Below, in pieces: positions 1 through 8,880 of a stretch of 64,000 nucleotides of DNA. Location: NCBI GenBank assembly GCA_938039675.1, contig CALHUI010000003.1, positions 372,001-436,000 on the forward strand, written 5' to 3'. How positions within the stretch are numbered: the stretch's first letter is position 1; the number at the start of each line of letters is the position of its first letter. The notes beneath the pieces are model-generated. The model saw nothing but the letters and a program-made list of their open reading frames with translations, was not told the origin of the DNA and did no database searches. This DNA comes from an uncultured Cytophagales bacterium. GTDB taxonomy: Bacteria > Bacteroidota > Bacteroidia > Cytophagales > Thermoflexibacteraceae. The position numbers and the translations under genes are program-made.

Positions 1-7
1 AAAAAAA

Positions 8-325
8 TTATGCTTCGCCAAAATGGTGCAGGTACAGGTTTATTAGATAAGGCTCGGGTAGGGAAGTGCTACTTATCCAGCCGCCAGTTTCAAAATAGAC
101 TTCTACCAGAAAGTCGTAAATCAGATACAGCCTGACTTTGTAATTATTGCTTTGGCGACTGCCTAACAAATAGCCTTCCTTATCTAAAAGCGTGCATTGC
201 CGAGTGAGAGAGAAGCGAAAAAATTCTGATGAAGTAATCATAGCAAGTCGGGTAGTGTGAAAAATCAGCCAATAATAAACGGCAGTAATTGAATAAGAAA
301 CAAAAAAAGCAGTTAGAAAGTGCAT
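8..325 (-). CDS. Small membrane-anchored hypothetical protein, divergent to ribD
   Basis: Reads as about 105 residues. A hydrophobic N-terminus (MHFLTAFFVSYSITAVYYWL, residues 1-20) is followed by a polar part with several Tyr/Leu-rich segments (NYKVRLYLIYDFLVEVYFE). I do not recognise a named family; the pattern resembles short uncharacterised Bacteroidetes proteins, but that is recollection, not a search result. The frame stays open far into ribD on the opposite strand, and that upstream part is a shadow. The ATG at 325 overlaps the ribD GTG by 6 bp head to head, so one of the two genes probably starts a little further in. The stop TAA lies at 8-10. Confidence 0.5.
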   Translation of the reverse strand: MHFLTAFFVSYSITAVYYWLIFHTTRLAMITSSEFFRFSLTRQCTLLDKEGYLLGSRQSNNYKVRLYLIYDFLVEVYFETGGWISSTSLPEPYLINLYLHHFGEA

Positions 326-1348
326 ACGGACGAAATTTTCATGCAGCGCGCCATAGCTATTGCCCAATTGGGGCGCGGCAGCGTTAGCCCTAACCCAATG
401 GTTGGTTGTGTGATTGTACACAACGGAGTCATCATTGGAGAAGGTTATCACCGGCGCTATGGCGAGGCACATGCCGAAGTGAACGCGGTGAATGCTGTTG
501 CCAATCCTGAACTGCTGTCGGAATCTACGCTGTACGTTACGCTTGAACCTTGCTCGCACTTTGGTAAAACACCTCCCTGTGCCGACCTGATTGTGCGCCA
601 CCGCATCCCCAAAGTTGTTGTGGCGAATTTGGACATTAACCCTTTGGTGAGTGGCAACGGCATCCGCAGGTTACAAGAGGCAGGTATAGAGGTGCAAATG
701 GGTGTACTGGCGCGCGAAGCAGCCGAAATGAATCGCCGTTTTTTTACGTTCATCCGCCACAACCGCCCTTATATCATCCTGAAATGGGCAGAAAGTGCCA
801 ATGGCTTGATGGCCGCCGCTGACCGCCGCCCTGTATGGATTAGCAACCGCCTTTCACGGCAGTTGGTGCATAAGTGGCGCAGCGAAGAAGATGCCGTTCT
901 GACAGGGTCGGGGACAGCCCTGCACGATAATCCGCGCTTGAACGTGCGCGACTTTCCGACAATCCGCCGCCAGCCCCACCGCATAGTCATTGACCGCCGC
1001 CTGCAACTACCTCCCGATTTGCACCTGTTTGACGGCTCACAGCCTACCATCTGCTACAACCTGTACCGCAGCGAAGAGCAATCCGGTCTGATTTGGCAGC
1101 AACTGCCGGCGGGTACATTTTTAACCGACCTATTTGCCGATTTGTATGAGCGAAAAATACAGTCGGTATTGGTGGAAGCCGGCCCGCGATTGCTGCAAAC
1201 CCTGATTGCTTTGGGTTTATACGATGAAATTCGCCTGTTCCGTTCAGCGCATCCCATGGGCGAGGGCATCGCTGCACCGCGTCCTCAGGGCAGAATGGTG
1301 GCACGGGAAAATCTGTTGGGCGATGAACTGCTGGTTTTCAGAAAGTAA
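320..1348 (+). CDS. ribD: Bifunctional riboflavin biosynthesis deaminase/reductase RibD
   Basis: Riboflavin pathway, cytosol: deaminates diaminohydroxyphosphoribosylaminopyrimidine, then reduces the ribosyl side chain with NADPH. The N-terminal zinc deaminase (about residues 1-140) shows HAE (H51, E53) and the paired cysteines of PCSHFGKTPPC (C78, C87). The rest is the reductase domain, with KWAESANG and, near the end, VEAGPRLL. Length 342 aa is normal. I chose the GTG at 320 because family members begin with a short stretch ending in FMQRAIxLA, which the ATG at 341 would cut. No FMN riboswitch is visible in the short upstream region. The gene stands alone here, followed by a permease on the same strand after 139 bp. 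Confidence 0.93.
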   Translation: MHTDEIFMQRAIAIAQLGRGSVSPNPMVGCVIVHNGVIIGEGYHRRYGEAHAEVNAVNAVANPELLSESTLYVTLEPCSHFGKTPPCADLIVRHRIPKVVVANLDINPLVSGNGIRRLQEAGIEVQMGVLAREAAEMNRRFFTFIRHNRPYIILKWAESANGLMAAADRRPVWISNRLSRQLVHKWRSEEDAVLTGSGTALHDNPRLNVRDFPTIRRQPHRIVIDRRLQLPPDLHLFDGSQPTICYNLYRSEEQSGLIWQQLPAGTFLTDLFADLYERKIQSVLVEAGPRLLQTLIALGLYDEIRLFRSAHPMGEGIAAPRPQGRMVARENLLGDELLVFRK

Positions 1349-1487
1349 GCCGGTTGCGCAAATTCAAACGTATCGCTTCTTTCGCGTTGATTTCATTGCA
1401 AGCATACAAGTATGCAAAGTGTGAAATATCGCAAAGTTTGAGTATCAATTATTTGCAGTATATTTTGCAGTTATTAACTCAACCGAT

Positions 1488-2771
1488 ATGTCGTCAGCAC
1501 TGCAACAGCGGCTTTCCCGAAGCTCTCCCGTCGTCTTTTCTGCCTATGCCGCAGGGGCGGCTTTTTGTGCCTATACCTGTATTTTCGCCTTGCGAAAGTC
1601 TTTCACGGCTGCCACATTTGAGGGCTTCTCTTTTGCGGGGATAGATTATAAAATCTGGCTGATTACGGCGCAGGTGCTGGGCTATATGTTGTCCAAATTC
1701 ATCGGTATCAAGCTGATTGCTGAAATGTCGCGGGGCAAACGGGCGCTAAGCATTGCCGTTATGGTTGCCATTGCGCTGGCTTCATGGGTCGGGTTTGCAC
1801 TTGTGCCGCCACCCTATAACATTATCTGTCTGTTTTTCAACGGCTTGCCCTTAGGCATGGGTTGGGGGCTGATGATTGGTTATTTGGAAGGGCGGCGTGT
1901 AACCGAAGTACTGGGAGCAGGGTTATCTGTGAGTTTCATTTTCTCTTCGGGAATTTCTAAAACTATTGGCCTGTGGGTAATTAATGGTTGGGGAGTCAGC
2001 CCGTTCCTGATGCCCTTGGTCGTAGCTGTCGGATTTGTCCTGCCGCTGGCCGGGTTCATCTGGTTGTTGGAGCAACTGCCGCCGCCTTCTGCGGAGGACG
2101 AAGCAGCCCGCACCCGTCGCAAACCCATGAACGGAGTAGAGCGGCTGGCGTTTGTTCGCTGTTTTGCTTTTGGGCTGCTCAGCCTGATTTTGGCATATAT
2201 TCTTCTGACCACCTACCGCGATTTTCGCGATAACTACGCTGCCGAAATATGGCAGGCGTTGGGCTATGGTGGCTCACCGCAGATGTTTACACTCACCGAA
2301 ACGCCCGTTGCGCTGGCTGTGATGATAGCCGTTAGCCTGATGATGGCAGTAAAAGACAATAGGCTTGCATTGCTTATCAATCATGCCATGATTGGCGGCG
2401 GCTTTCTGCTTGTAGGGTTGGCTACACTGGGTTTTCAGGCAGGTATTATCTCCCCTGTTTGGTGGATTATCAGCGTTGGTTTGGGCTTATACTTGGGTTA
2501 TGTGCCCTTCAACAGCGTGCTGTTTGACCGCCTGATTGCTACCTTTCGCCATGCGGGCAATGTCGGTTTCCTGATTTACCTTGCCGATTCTTTTGGCTAT
2601 GTAGGCAGTGTTTCGGTGTTGCTTTATAAAAATTTTGAACAACAATCTACGGGTTGGCTGCCGTTTTTCATAAAAGGCAGCTACATCGTATCTATCGTTG
2701 GCACGCTGCTAATGCTGGTTTCGGCGGTTTATTTTTGGAGAAGGTACAAAAGCGGTTCATCGGGCGCATAG
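1488..2771 (+). CDS. DUF5690-family multi-pass membrane protein (MFS-like)
   Basis: A 427-residue integral inner-membrane protein with roughly 12 hydrophobic segments arranged as two halves, separated by a charged loop near residues 195-215 (PPPSAEDEAARTRRKP). The N-terminal FCAYTCIFALRKSFTAATF and the GLGLYLGYVPFNSVLFDRL stretch near residue 335 match what I know of the Bacteroidetes DUF5690 family, distant relatives of the major facilitator superfamily. The substrate is unknown. A terminator-like hairpin follows at 2826. Confidence 0.8.
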   Translation: MSSALQQRLSRSSPVVFSAYAAGAAFCAYTCIFALRKSFTAATFEGFSFAGIDYKIWLITAQVLGYMLSKFIGIKLIAEMSRGKRALSIAVMVAIALASWVGFALVPPPYNIICLFFNGLPLGMGWGLMIGYLEGRRVTEVLGAGLSVSFIFSSGISKTIGLWVINGWGVSPFLMPLVVAVGFVLPLAGFIWLLEQLPPPSAEDEAARTRRKPMNGVERLAFVRCFAFGLLSLILAYILLTTYRDFRDNYAAEIWQALGYGGSPQMFTLTETPVALAVMIAVSLMMAVKDNRLALLINHAMIGGGFLLVGLATLGFQAGIISPVWWIISVGLGLYLGYVPFNSVLFDRLIATFRHAGNVGFLIYLADSFGYVGSVSVLLYKNFEQQSTGWLPFFIKGSYIVSIVGTLLMLVSAVYFWRRYKSGSSGA

Positions 2772-2825
2772 CTTACGGACATTCGCCGGTGCATCAAGGG
2801 GAGCGTACCGCCTTACATAGCAAAT

Positions 2826-2859
2826 GCTGTCAGGAAATGGTTTCCCGACAGCTTTATTT
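2826..2859 (+). terminator. Rho-independent terminator after the DUF5690 gene
   Basis: GCTGTC-a-GGAAA pairs with TTTCC-c-GACAGC (11 pairs, one mismatch, 3-nt loop) and is followed by TTTATTTC. It lies 55 bp past the stop codon and before the convergent DUF1080 gene. Confidence 0.65.
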
Positions 2860-2945
2860 CATATGCATAATTTGTATTTGAGATTCAGCGCACACTGCTG
2901 TCATCTTGTATGCTGCAAAAGGCACAAAGATTGGCTGCATTACAT

Positions 2946-3680
2946 TTACATTTCCCGAATCCAGATATTGCGGTAGCTCACAGGGTTGCTGTGGTCTTGC
3001 AGTACGATAGGGCCTTTGCCGTGTGCAATATATTTGGGTGCACCTATGTATTCGGTTGTTCCATGAATTTCCACGTGGTTTTGTACAACCACTCCGTTGT
3101 GAAGCACAGTTATGTAAGCAGGTCGTTCCAAAGAACCATTTTTGCGAAAACGCGGCGCGGTGTAAATGATGTCGTAGGTATTCCAATCGCCGGGCTTGGA
3201 GGTGGCATTCACTAAGGGAATGTGTTGTTTGTAAATGCTTGCTGCCTGCCCGTTGGAGTAGGTGCGGTTTTCGTAGGAGTTCAAAACCTGTACTTCATAA
3301 CGCCCCTGCATAAATATACCGCTGTTGCCTTTGTCTTGCCCTTTGCGGTTAGGCTCATCGGGCGAGCGCCACTCTATGTGCAGTTGAAAATCGCCAAAGG
3401 TGCGCTTGGTCTGGATGTCGCCTGTGCCCGGTACAACGGTAAGAATACCGTCTTTTACTTCCCATTTGGCAGCACTGCCGTCTTTGGCACTTATCCATTC
3501 GTTGAGGTTGCTGCCATCAAATAATAAAATAGCATCGGAAGGGGCTTTTCCCATACCGGGAGCTGTAATTACTTTGGGTTCAGGCTCCCACACTTCGGTT
3601 TCTTCGGGTTTGGGTGTGTCTTGCGCATTAACTGTTGCGCTGAAAAGGACTGCAAGGCTAATTAAAGTGAGTTTCTTCAT
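2946..3680 (-). CDS. Exported DUF1080 / 3-keto-disaccharide hydrolase-like protein
   Basis: A 244-residue secreted protein with a clear signal peptide ([20 protein letters not shown], cleavage after NA). The mature part is a single DUF1080 domain of concanavalin-like jelly-roll fold: [11 protein letters not shown] near residue 53, [42 protein letters not shown] and the C-terminal [20 protein letters not shown]. Members act on or bind sugars, and some are 3-keto-glucoside hydrolases; the substrate here cannot be read from sequence. It lies just downstream of a lipoprotein amidohydrolase on the same strand (44 bp), possibly co-transcribed. Confidence 0.88.
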   Translation of the reverse strand: MKKLTLISLAVLFSATVNAQDTPKPEETEVWEPEPKVITAPGMGKAPSDAILLFDGSNLNEWISAKDGSAAKWEVKDGILTVVPGTGDIQTKRTFGDFQLHIEWRSPDEPNRKGQDKGNSGIFMQGRYEVQVLNSYENRTYSNGQAASIYKQHIPLVNATSKPGDWNTYDIIYTAPRFRKNGSLERPAYITVLHNGVVVQNHVEIHGTTEYIGAPKYIAHGKGPIVLQDHSNPVSYRNIWIREM

Positions 3681-3724
3681 CGTTTTTGAAGTTTAACGGT
3701 GTCTAATATAGGCAAAAAGGCTCA

Positions 3725-5380
3725 TCAAATTCCCTTTCGGTGTACGGACTTGCCGCCTGCCAAAGTGAGCAACACCTTGGTTTTATGAATATCGGCGGGC
3801 AATATTTTGAAAAGATTTTGGTTAAGTACAATTAAGTCCGCTGCTTTGCCCGGTGCTATGCTGCCTGTAATGTCATCCTGATGCATCAGGTATGCGCCGC
3901 CGAGCGTATAGGCATGGATGATTTGATGCAAAGTCAGGCGTTCTTCGGGAATCCACGGGCGGTCGTCCGGCACGTTGATTTGCATACGGGTTATTGCCAC
4001 CTGAATAGCCTCAAACGGATTGACCGTAGAAACCGGCCAGTCGCTGCCTGCTGCCAAGCGTGCGCCGGTATTCCAAATGCTTGCCATCGGGTATTGGCTG
4101 CGAGCGCGTTTAGGTCCTAAAATTCTGGAAATCAGGTCTATATTCAGCAAATCACCTTTTGCCCAAAAAGGCTGAAAATTGGCGATTATTTGTTGGCGGG
4201 CGAACCGCGCACGGTCGGCGGAGTCTATCACCTGCAAGTGTGAAATATTGTGCCGCAAAGCGGGATTGCTACCCTCCACGGCATCTAAGGAAACGCGCAC
4301 AGCCTTATCTCCAAGGGCATGGAAGTGAATCTGAAAGCCTGCACTGTCCAACTGTCGGCAGTAGCGGCGCAACTCTTCAGGATTGTAATTCAAAATTCCT
4401 GTATCGTTGGGGCGGTCGTCGTAAGGAGCTAACAGGGCTGCCGTGTGTGCTTCGGGAACACCGTCGGTAAAGATTTTGACACATGCTGCCCGCAACCACT
4501 CGTCTTTGGTGTAAGTTCGGCGCAGACTGTCTAAGGAAGCAACAGGAATGATACCATTCAAACCAACTGACAATGAAGTGATTACACGCGAATTTAATTC
4601 ACCTTTGCGGTGTAGTTCCTCATAGGCTTTCAAGTAGGAGAGGGGCGCAGAGGCATCCGTAAAACTCGTAATGCCCAATTCGTGCATTTTTTGCATGGCA
4701 GTTTTCAGCAAATTCACGCGCTGCTCGTGGGTGTCTTTGGGAATCAACTTGCTTACCAAGTCCATCGCCTTTTCACGCAGCGTACCCGACGGCTGTCCTT
4801 TGCGGTCTTTTTCAATGCGTCCTTGCGGCGGGTCGGGAGTTTTCGCGGTGATGCCCGCCATCGCAAGGGCTTTGCTGTTCACCCAAGCTGAGTGCCCATC
4901 CCAAGACCTGAGGTACACAGGGCGGTCAGGCGCGATACTGTCCAACAGGGCACGCGAAGGGTTGCCGTCAGGCGGGAATACGTGCAGCTCCCAGCCCCTG
5001 CCGAGTATCCACTCATCGTTGGGGTGAGCTTTCACATAGTCGGCAATGGCTTGGCGCACTTCTGCAATGGTATTTAGCCCGCTCAACTGACATTGCACCG
5101 CTTCGGTAGCCCCTCCAATCGGGTGCACGTGTGCATCGTGCAAGCCGGGCAGCACCAACTTGCCCTGTAAATCAAGCACTTCCGCAGCTTCATATTGTGC
5201 TAAAATATCCGCACTGTTGCCAACTGCCAGAATTTTGCCGTTGCCAACAGCTACTGCTTCGGCAAAAGTGCTGTCGGGCAGATAGCAATGTCCGCTGTGC
5301 AATATCAAATCGGCAGACTGTTTTTTGCCGCAACTGCCCAGCAGCAACAGCGCGAAAAATAAGGCGTAAAAAATGCGCAT
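3725..5380 (-). CDS. YtcJ-like amidohydrolase, lipoprotein
   Basis: A 551-residue member of amidohydrolase family 3 (YtcJ/N-substituted formamide deformylase-like). The N-terminus is a lipoprotein signal with lipobox LLGSC followed by GKKQ, placing it on the periplasmic or outer-membrane surface. The metal-site motif LPGLHDAHVHPIGG (about residues 78-91) is present, as are WDGHSAWVNSKAL, the histidine-bearing FQIHFHALGDKAV and GSDWPV near residue 444. It closes with the usual PGKAADLIVLNQNLF beta-sandwich strand. These enzymes hydrolyse C-N bonds of small amides; the substrate is not assignable. Confidence 0.88.
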   Translation of the reverse strand: MRIFYALFFALLLLGSCGKKQSADLILHSGHCYLPDSTFAEAVAVGNGKILAVGNSADILAQYEAAEVLDLQGKLVLPGLHDAHVHPIGGATEAVQCQLSGLNTIAEVRQAIADYVKAHPNDEWILGRGWELHVFPPDGNPSRALLDSIAPDRPVYLRSWDGHSAWVNSKALAMAGITAKTPDPPQGRIEKDRKGQPSGTLREKAMDLVSKLIPKDTHEQRVNLLKTAMQKMHELGITSFTDASAPLSYLKAYEELHRKGELNSRVITSLSVGLNGIIPVASLDSLRRTYTKDEWLRAACVKIFTDGVPEAHTAALLAPYDDRPNDTGILNYNPEELRRYCRQLDSAGFQIHFHALGDKAVRVSLDAVEGSNPALRHNISHLQVIDSADRARFARQQIIANFQPFWAKGDLLNIDLISRILGPKRARSQYPMASIWNTGARLAAGSDWPVSTVNPFEAIQVAITRMQINVPDDRPWIPEERLTLHQIIHAYTLGGAYLMHQDDITGSIAPGKAADLIVLNQNLFKILPADIHKTKVLLTLAGGKSVHRKGI

Positions 5381-5447
5381 AACAGAGAACTTTTAGGAAA
5401 GGATACTAAGATAGCCCCTTTGAGATGTATTTCAATTGGCTTTCCAC

Positions 5448-5455
5448 TAATTTTG
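5448..5455 (+). promoter_or_regulatory. Candidate -7 element upstream of argS
   Basis: TAATTTTG fits the Bacteroidetes TAnnTTTG consensus and lies 129 bp before the argS ATG. A TTG at 5420-5422 is 25 bp upstream, slightly too far for an ideal -33 element. Confidence 0.35.
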
Positions 5456-5583
5456 CAGCCGCATAAGCACAACTATTCGTGCTATCTGCATTTTTAAACT
5501 TTTGCTCATTTCGCGGCGCAACTTTTTACCGCAAAGTGAGCAACATTTTAACGACACACGATTTAAGCTAAAACCGCATCAAC

Positions 5584-7404
5584 ATGAATATCGCCCTGCT
5601 ACTGATTCCAACCATCAGCAAGTGTTTTGAAGAGAAATTCAACATCCAACTTTTGGACAGTGAAATAACTTTTCAAACCACCCGCAAAGAATTTGAGGGC
5701 GATGTTACGCTGGTGATTTTCCCTTTTCTTAAAAAAGTACAAGAGAAGCCCGAAGTGTTGGCACAAACCATCGGCGAATATCTCGTGCAGCACAATCCGC
5801 AAGTAGCGAAGTTTAATGTAGTCAAAGGCTTTCTGAATATTTCGCTTTCGCAAGCCGTATGGATGGAAACCCTGACGCAAATTGCCAACGACCCCAATTA
5901 CGGACTTTTTGCCGCTAACGGGCAAAAAGTAATGGTAGAGTATTCATCACCGAATACGAACAAGCCGCTACACTTAGGCCACATGCGCAATATTTTCTTG
6001 GGCTATTCGGTAGCTAATATTCTGAAAGCCAACGGATATGATGTCATGAAGGTCAATCTGGTGAACGACCGCGGCATCCATATCTGTAAGTCTATGCTGG
6101 CTTACCAAAAGTTCGGCAATGGCGAAACTCCGCAATCTTCGGGCATGAAAGGCGACCACTTGGTGGGGCATTACTACGTGGTTTTTGACCGCGAAAACAA
6201 GCAAGCAACCGCGCAACTGCTGGAAGAATACAAGGCTGCTTATCCGAACGAAGACCCCGAAAAATTAGCCGAAAAAGCTGCCAAAAACTCGCCGCTGCTG
6301 TTGGAAGCACAGGAAATGCTGCGCCAATGGGAAGAAGGCAATCCCGAAATCGTACAACTTTGGCAAACCATGAACGGCTGGGTGTACGAAGGTTTTGATG
6401 TTACCTACCAAAAAATGGGCGTTGATTTTGACAAAACCTACTATGAAAGTAATACTTACCTGCTCGGCAAAGCCGTAGTGGAAGAAGGACTTGCCAAGGG
6501 GCTGTTTTTCAAGAAAGAAGACGGCTCGGTGTGGGTAGATTTGACCGCCGATGGCTTAGACCAAAAACTCCTGCTTCGCTCCGACGGCACCTCGGTTTAC
6601 ATCACGCAAGACCTCGGCACGGCAGACATGAAATATGCCGACTTCCCGATGCAAAAATCGGTGTATGTGGTTGGTAATGAGCAAGATTATCACTTCAAAG
6701 TCCTTAAACTCATCCTGCAAAAACTCGGCAGAAGCTACGCCGACGGGGTCTATCACTTGTCCTATGGCATGGTAGAACTGCCCGGCGGTAAGATGAAAAG
6801 CCGCGAAGGCACGGTAGTAGATGCCGACGATTTGATAGATGAAATGGTGAAGATTGCCCGCGAGCGCACCAAAGAATTGGGCAAAATTGATGATTTTGAA
6901 AGTGCAGAAGCCGAAGCATTGTATCATGCCTTGGCAATGGGTGCGCTGAAATACTACCTGCTGCGCGTTGACCCGAAGAAAAAAATGCTCTTTAATCCTG
7001 AAGAATCCATTGATTTTCAAGGGGATACGGGAGTTTATATTCAATATACCCATGCAAAAATTGCGGCTATCCTGCGCCGTGCACAGGCATCGGGCATTGA
7101 TGCTTCGCCTGCTGCTTTTGCTGCTGCTCCGGTGCTTGCACCGCAAGAGGTAGAACTCATTCAAACGCTGGCAGCCTATCCGAAGCGCATTGCCGATGCG
7201 GCCAAAGAGTACGCGCCTTCACTGATTGCTGCTTATGCTTATGAATTGGCTAAAACTTACAGCCGTTTCTATGCCGAGCTGTCTATTTTCAACGAAGCGG
7301 ATGAGGCATTGAAGAGTTTGCGTGTAGCCCTTTCGGCACAAACCGCCAAAGTTTTGAAAGCTGCCCTACAACTGATTGGTATTCAGGCACCTGAGCGGAT
7401 GTAA
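5584..7404 (+). CDS. argS: Arginyl-tRNA synthetase
   Basis: Class I synthetase charging tRNA-Arg, 606 aa. The N-terminal Add-1 domain is followed by the HIGH-type motif HLGH at residues 130-133 within SSPNTNKPLHLGH. The KMSKS equivalent is GGKMKSREGTVV. The C-terminal DALR anticodon-binding domain is recognisable from YIQYTHAKIAAILRRA to the end LIGIQAPERM. Length and order of motifs are typical of Bacteroidetes ArgS. Start ATG at 5584; the translated N-terminus starts directly in the Add-1 domain. Confidence 0.97.
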   Translation: MNIALLLIPTISKCFEEKFNIQLLDSEITFQTTRKEFEGDVTLVIFPFLKKVQEKPEVLAQTIGEYLVQHNPQVAKFNVVKGFLNISLSQAVWMETLTQIANDPNYGLFAANGQKVMVEYSSPNTNKPLHLGHMRNIFLGYSVANILKANGYDVMKVNLVNDRGIHICKSMLAYQKFGNGETPQSSGMKGDHLVGHYYVVFDRENKQATAQLLEEYKAAYPNEDPEKLAEKAAKNSPLLLEAQEMLRQWEEGNPEIVQLWQTMNGWVYEGFDVTYQKMGVDFDKTYYESNTYLLGKAVVEEGLAKGLFFKKEDGSVWVDLTADGLDQKLLLRSDGTSVYITQDLGTADMKYADFPMQKSVYVVGNEQDYHFKVLKLILQKLGRSYADGVYHLSYGMVELPGGKMKSREGTVVDADDLIDEMVKIARERTKELGKIDDFESAEAEALYHALAMGALKYYLLRVDPKKKMLFNPEESIDFQGDTGVYIQYTHAKIAAILRRAQASGIDASPAAFAAAPVLAPQEVELIQTLAAYPKRIADAAKEYAPSLIAAYAYELAKTYSRFYAELSIFNEADEALKSLRVALSAQTAKVLKAALQLIGIQAPERM

Positions 7405-7545
7405 GAAATTAACATGTGCTTTTTTACTGCGGAGTTTGCAAAGGTTCAATCCCAAAGTACACAAAGCAACAATCGTTGGAAGAACACTTTGCGCACTTGG
7501 CAGTAGAAGATTTGAAAGTGCGTTTTAAAGTACTCACCTTCTGCC

Positions 7546-8058
7546 CTATTGCAGATAAACCGCTAATTGCTGCGGATTTTCCAAATGCACATCTACATGC
7601 TGGCGGACTGTCGTAGAAAGCGCATAACCTACATAATCGGCAGCAATCGGAAACTCCTGATGCCCTCTGTCCACAATCACCGCTGTTTGCAGTCGCTTGG
7701 GATGTACGTCCAGAATGGAGCGAATGGCAAAGCAAAAAGTTTTGCCCGTGTAGAGTACATCATCTGCCAAGATGATTGTTTTGCCATGCAGTTGCTCGGT
7801 CGGAACGTCCAATGTTACGGGGCTGGTGGCAGGATTTTGTTTGTCTATATTCAACTTAACGAGTTTCCACGTTATTGGCAGAATTTGTTTGAGTTCGCTT
7901 AATAACAGTTCTGCAAAGAGGTAACCTTGTGGCGCAATTCCTGCCACAATAATTTCTTTTTCCTCAAAATTGCGTTCGCAAATTTGAAAAGCAATGCGCC
8001 TGATTTTTTGTGTAATCTGGCGGTTGTCTAATATCAAATGGCGGCTTTCGTTTTGCAT
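7546..8058 (-). CDS. PyrR-like phosphoribosyltransferase
   Basis: A 170-residue type I phosphoribosyltransferase. The PRPP-binding loop ILADDVLYTGKTFCFAI (near residue 95) and the early IVAGIAPQGYLFAELL segment are diagnostic. The nearest family is PyrR, which binds uracil or UMP and PRPP and in some bacteria controls pyr mRNA. With no pyr genes nearby, only the transferase label is safe. The open frame extends to 8169, but ATG 8058 gives the usual start just ahead of LILDNRQITQKIRRIAFQI. The gene is convergent with argS. Confidence 0.85.
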   Translation of the reverse strand: MQNESRHLILDNRQITQKIRRIAFQICERNFEEKEIIVAGIAPQGYLFAELLLSELKQILPITWKLVKLNIDKQNPATSPVTLDVPTEQLHGKTIILADDVLYTGKTFCFAIRSILDVHPKRLQTAVIVDRGHQEFPIAADYVGYALSTTVRQHVDVHLENPQQLAVYLQ

Positions 8059-8197
8059 ATACCAAGGTTGGTTATCGCAAATTTGGGGATTCTTTTTTAT
8101 CTGCCCTGTTTTTCCCAAAAGAATTTTTAACTTAGGAAAAGTCGCTGCCCGGCTTGCTGTTTCAATCATTTTTTCATTTCAAAACCTTGAAAATACT

Positions 8198-8804
8198 ATG
8201 GATGGCATTGAATCAATCATCGGGAAGTATAAAATTGTGGGCATTATTGTTGCCATCATTGCGGTTGTTGTTTATTTTAATGGCTATCAGCAAAGCGAAA
8301 GGGAGAAAGGTAAAGCCGAACTGGAAAAACAGGTGGCAGAGATTGAGGTGGAAAAGAAAAAATTAGAGTTGGAAAAGCAGCGCATGGAATATGAAAATTT
8401 CAAAGCTGAACAGGAAAAAAGGTACTTTCGCAATATGGTGGTGATGAGGCCGAAGCAGTAAATGACCTGCGCGAACGCGAAAAATACCTGAAACAACATC
8501 AGCCTTCTGCTCCGCCTTCGGGCAGTTACAACAACGATGGCAACATTCCCAATATTGCCGGCACATGGATGGACAGCAATAATACGGGGGCGTATTACCT
8601 GATTGAGCAAAACGGCAATCAAATTACAATCACTGAATATTCCTATTTTTTTGGGAATCCTTTGTTTTGGCAAGCGGGGCAGAGTACGTAGATGCTGCGG
8701 GCAATGCAACTGTCAATTATCAGACGCTATTCGGCACAACAGGGCAGGGAACTTTCCATGACCAAAACACCGGTGCTATCGTGCAGGTATCGGCGCGCAA
8801 ATGA
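8198..8804 (+). pseudogene. Coiled-coil membrane protein gene broken by two frameshifts
   Basis: Three consecutive frames read as one protein. Frame 1 (8198-8461) gives MDGIESIIGKYKIVG, a membrane segment near residues 10-26, then a Glu/Lys coiled coil. After the A6 run at 8415-8420 the sense moves to the frame reading QYGGDEAEAV, with a compact domain (NIAGTWMDSNNTGAYYLIEQ). After the T7 run at 8646-8652 it moves again to ESFVLASGAEYVDAAG and ends VQVSARK at the TGA 8802-8804. Adding one base to each homopolymer restores a single frame of about 200 residues. The C-terminal part resembles a small lipocalin-like beta domain; function unknown. Either a real pseudogene or two one-base sequencing losses. 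Confidence 0.75.
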
Positions 8805-8825
8805 TAAAGCACGCATTCAATTGAA

Positions 8826-8865
8826 AAAACCCGACAGTTTACAGATGCTGCCGGGTTTTATTTTT
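8826..8865. terminator. Bidirectional terminator between the broken gene and glyA
   Basis: AAAACCCGaCAG pairs with CTGcCGGGTTTT (one mismatch, 10-nt loop), with A and T runs on the two sides. It sits between two convergent genes and can serve both. Confidence 0.7.
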
Positions 8866-8880
8866 GTGTATATAAGGCTG

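Noticed and set aside
326-601. N-terminal extension of the small minus-strand gene through ribD
   Set aside because: The extension overlaps the conserved deaminase domain of ribD and has no sense of its own.
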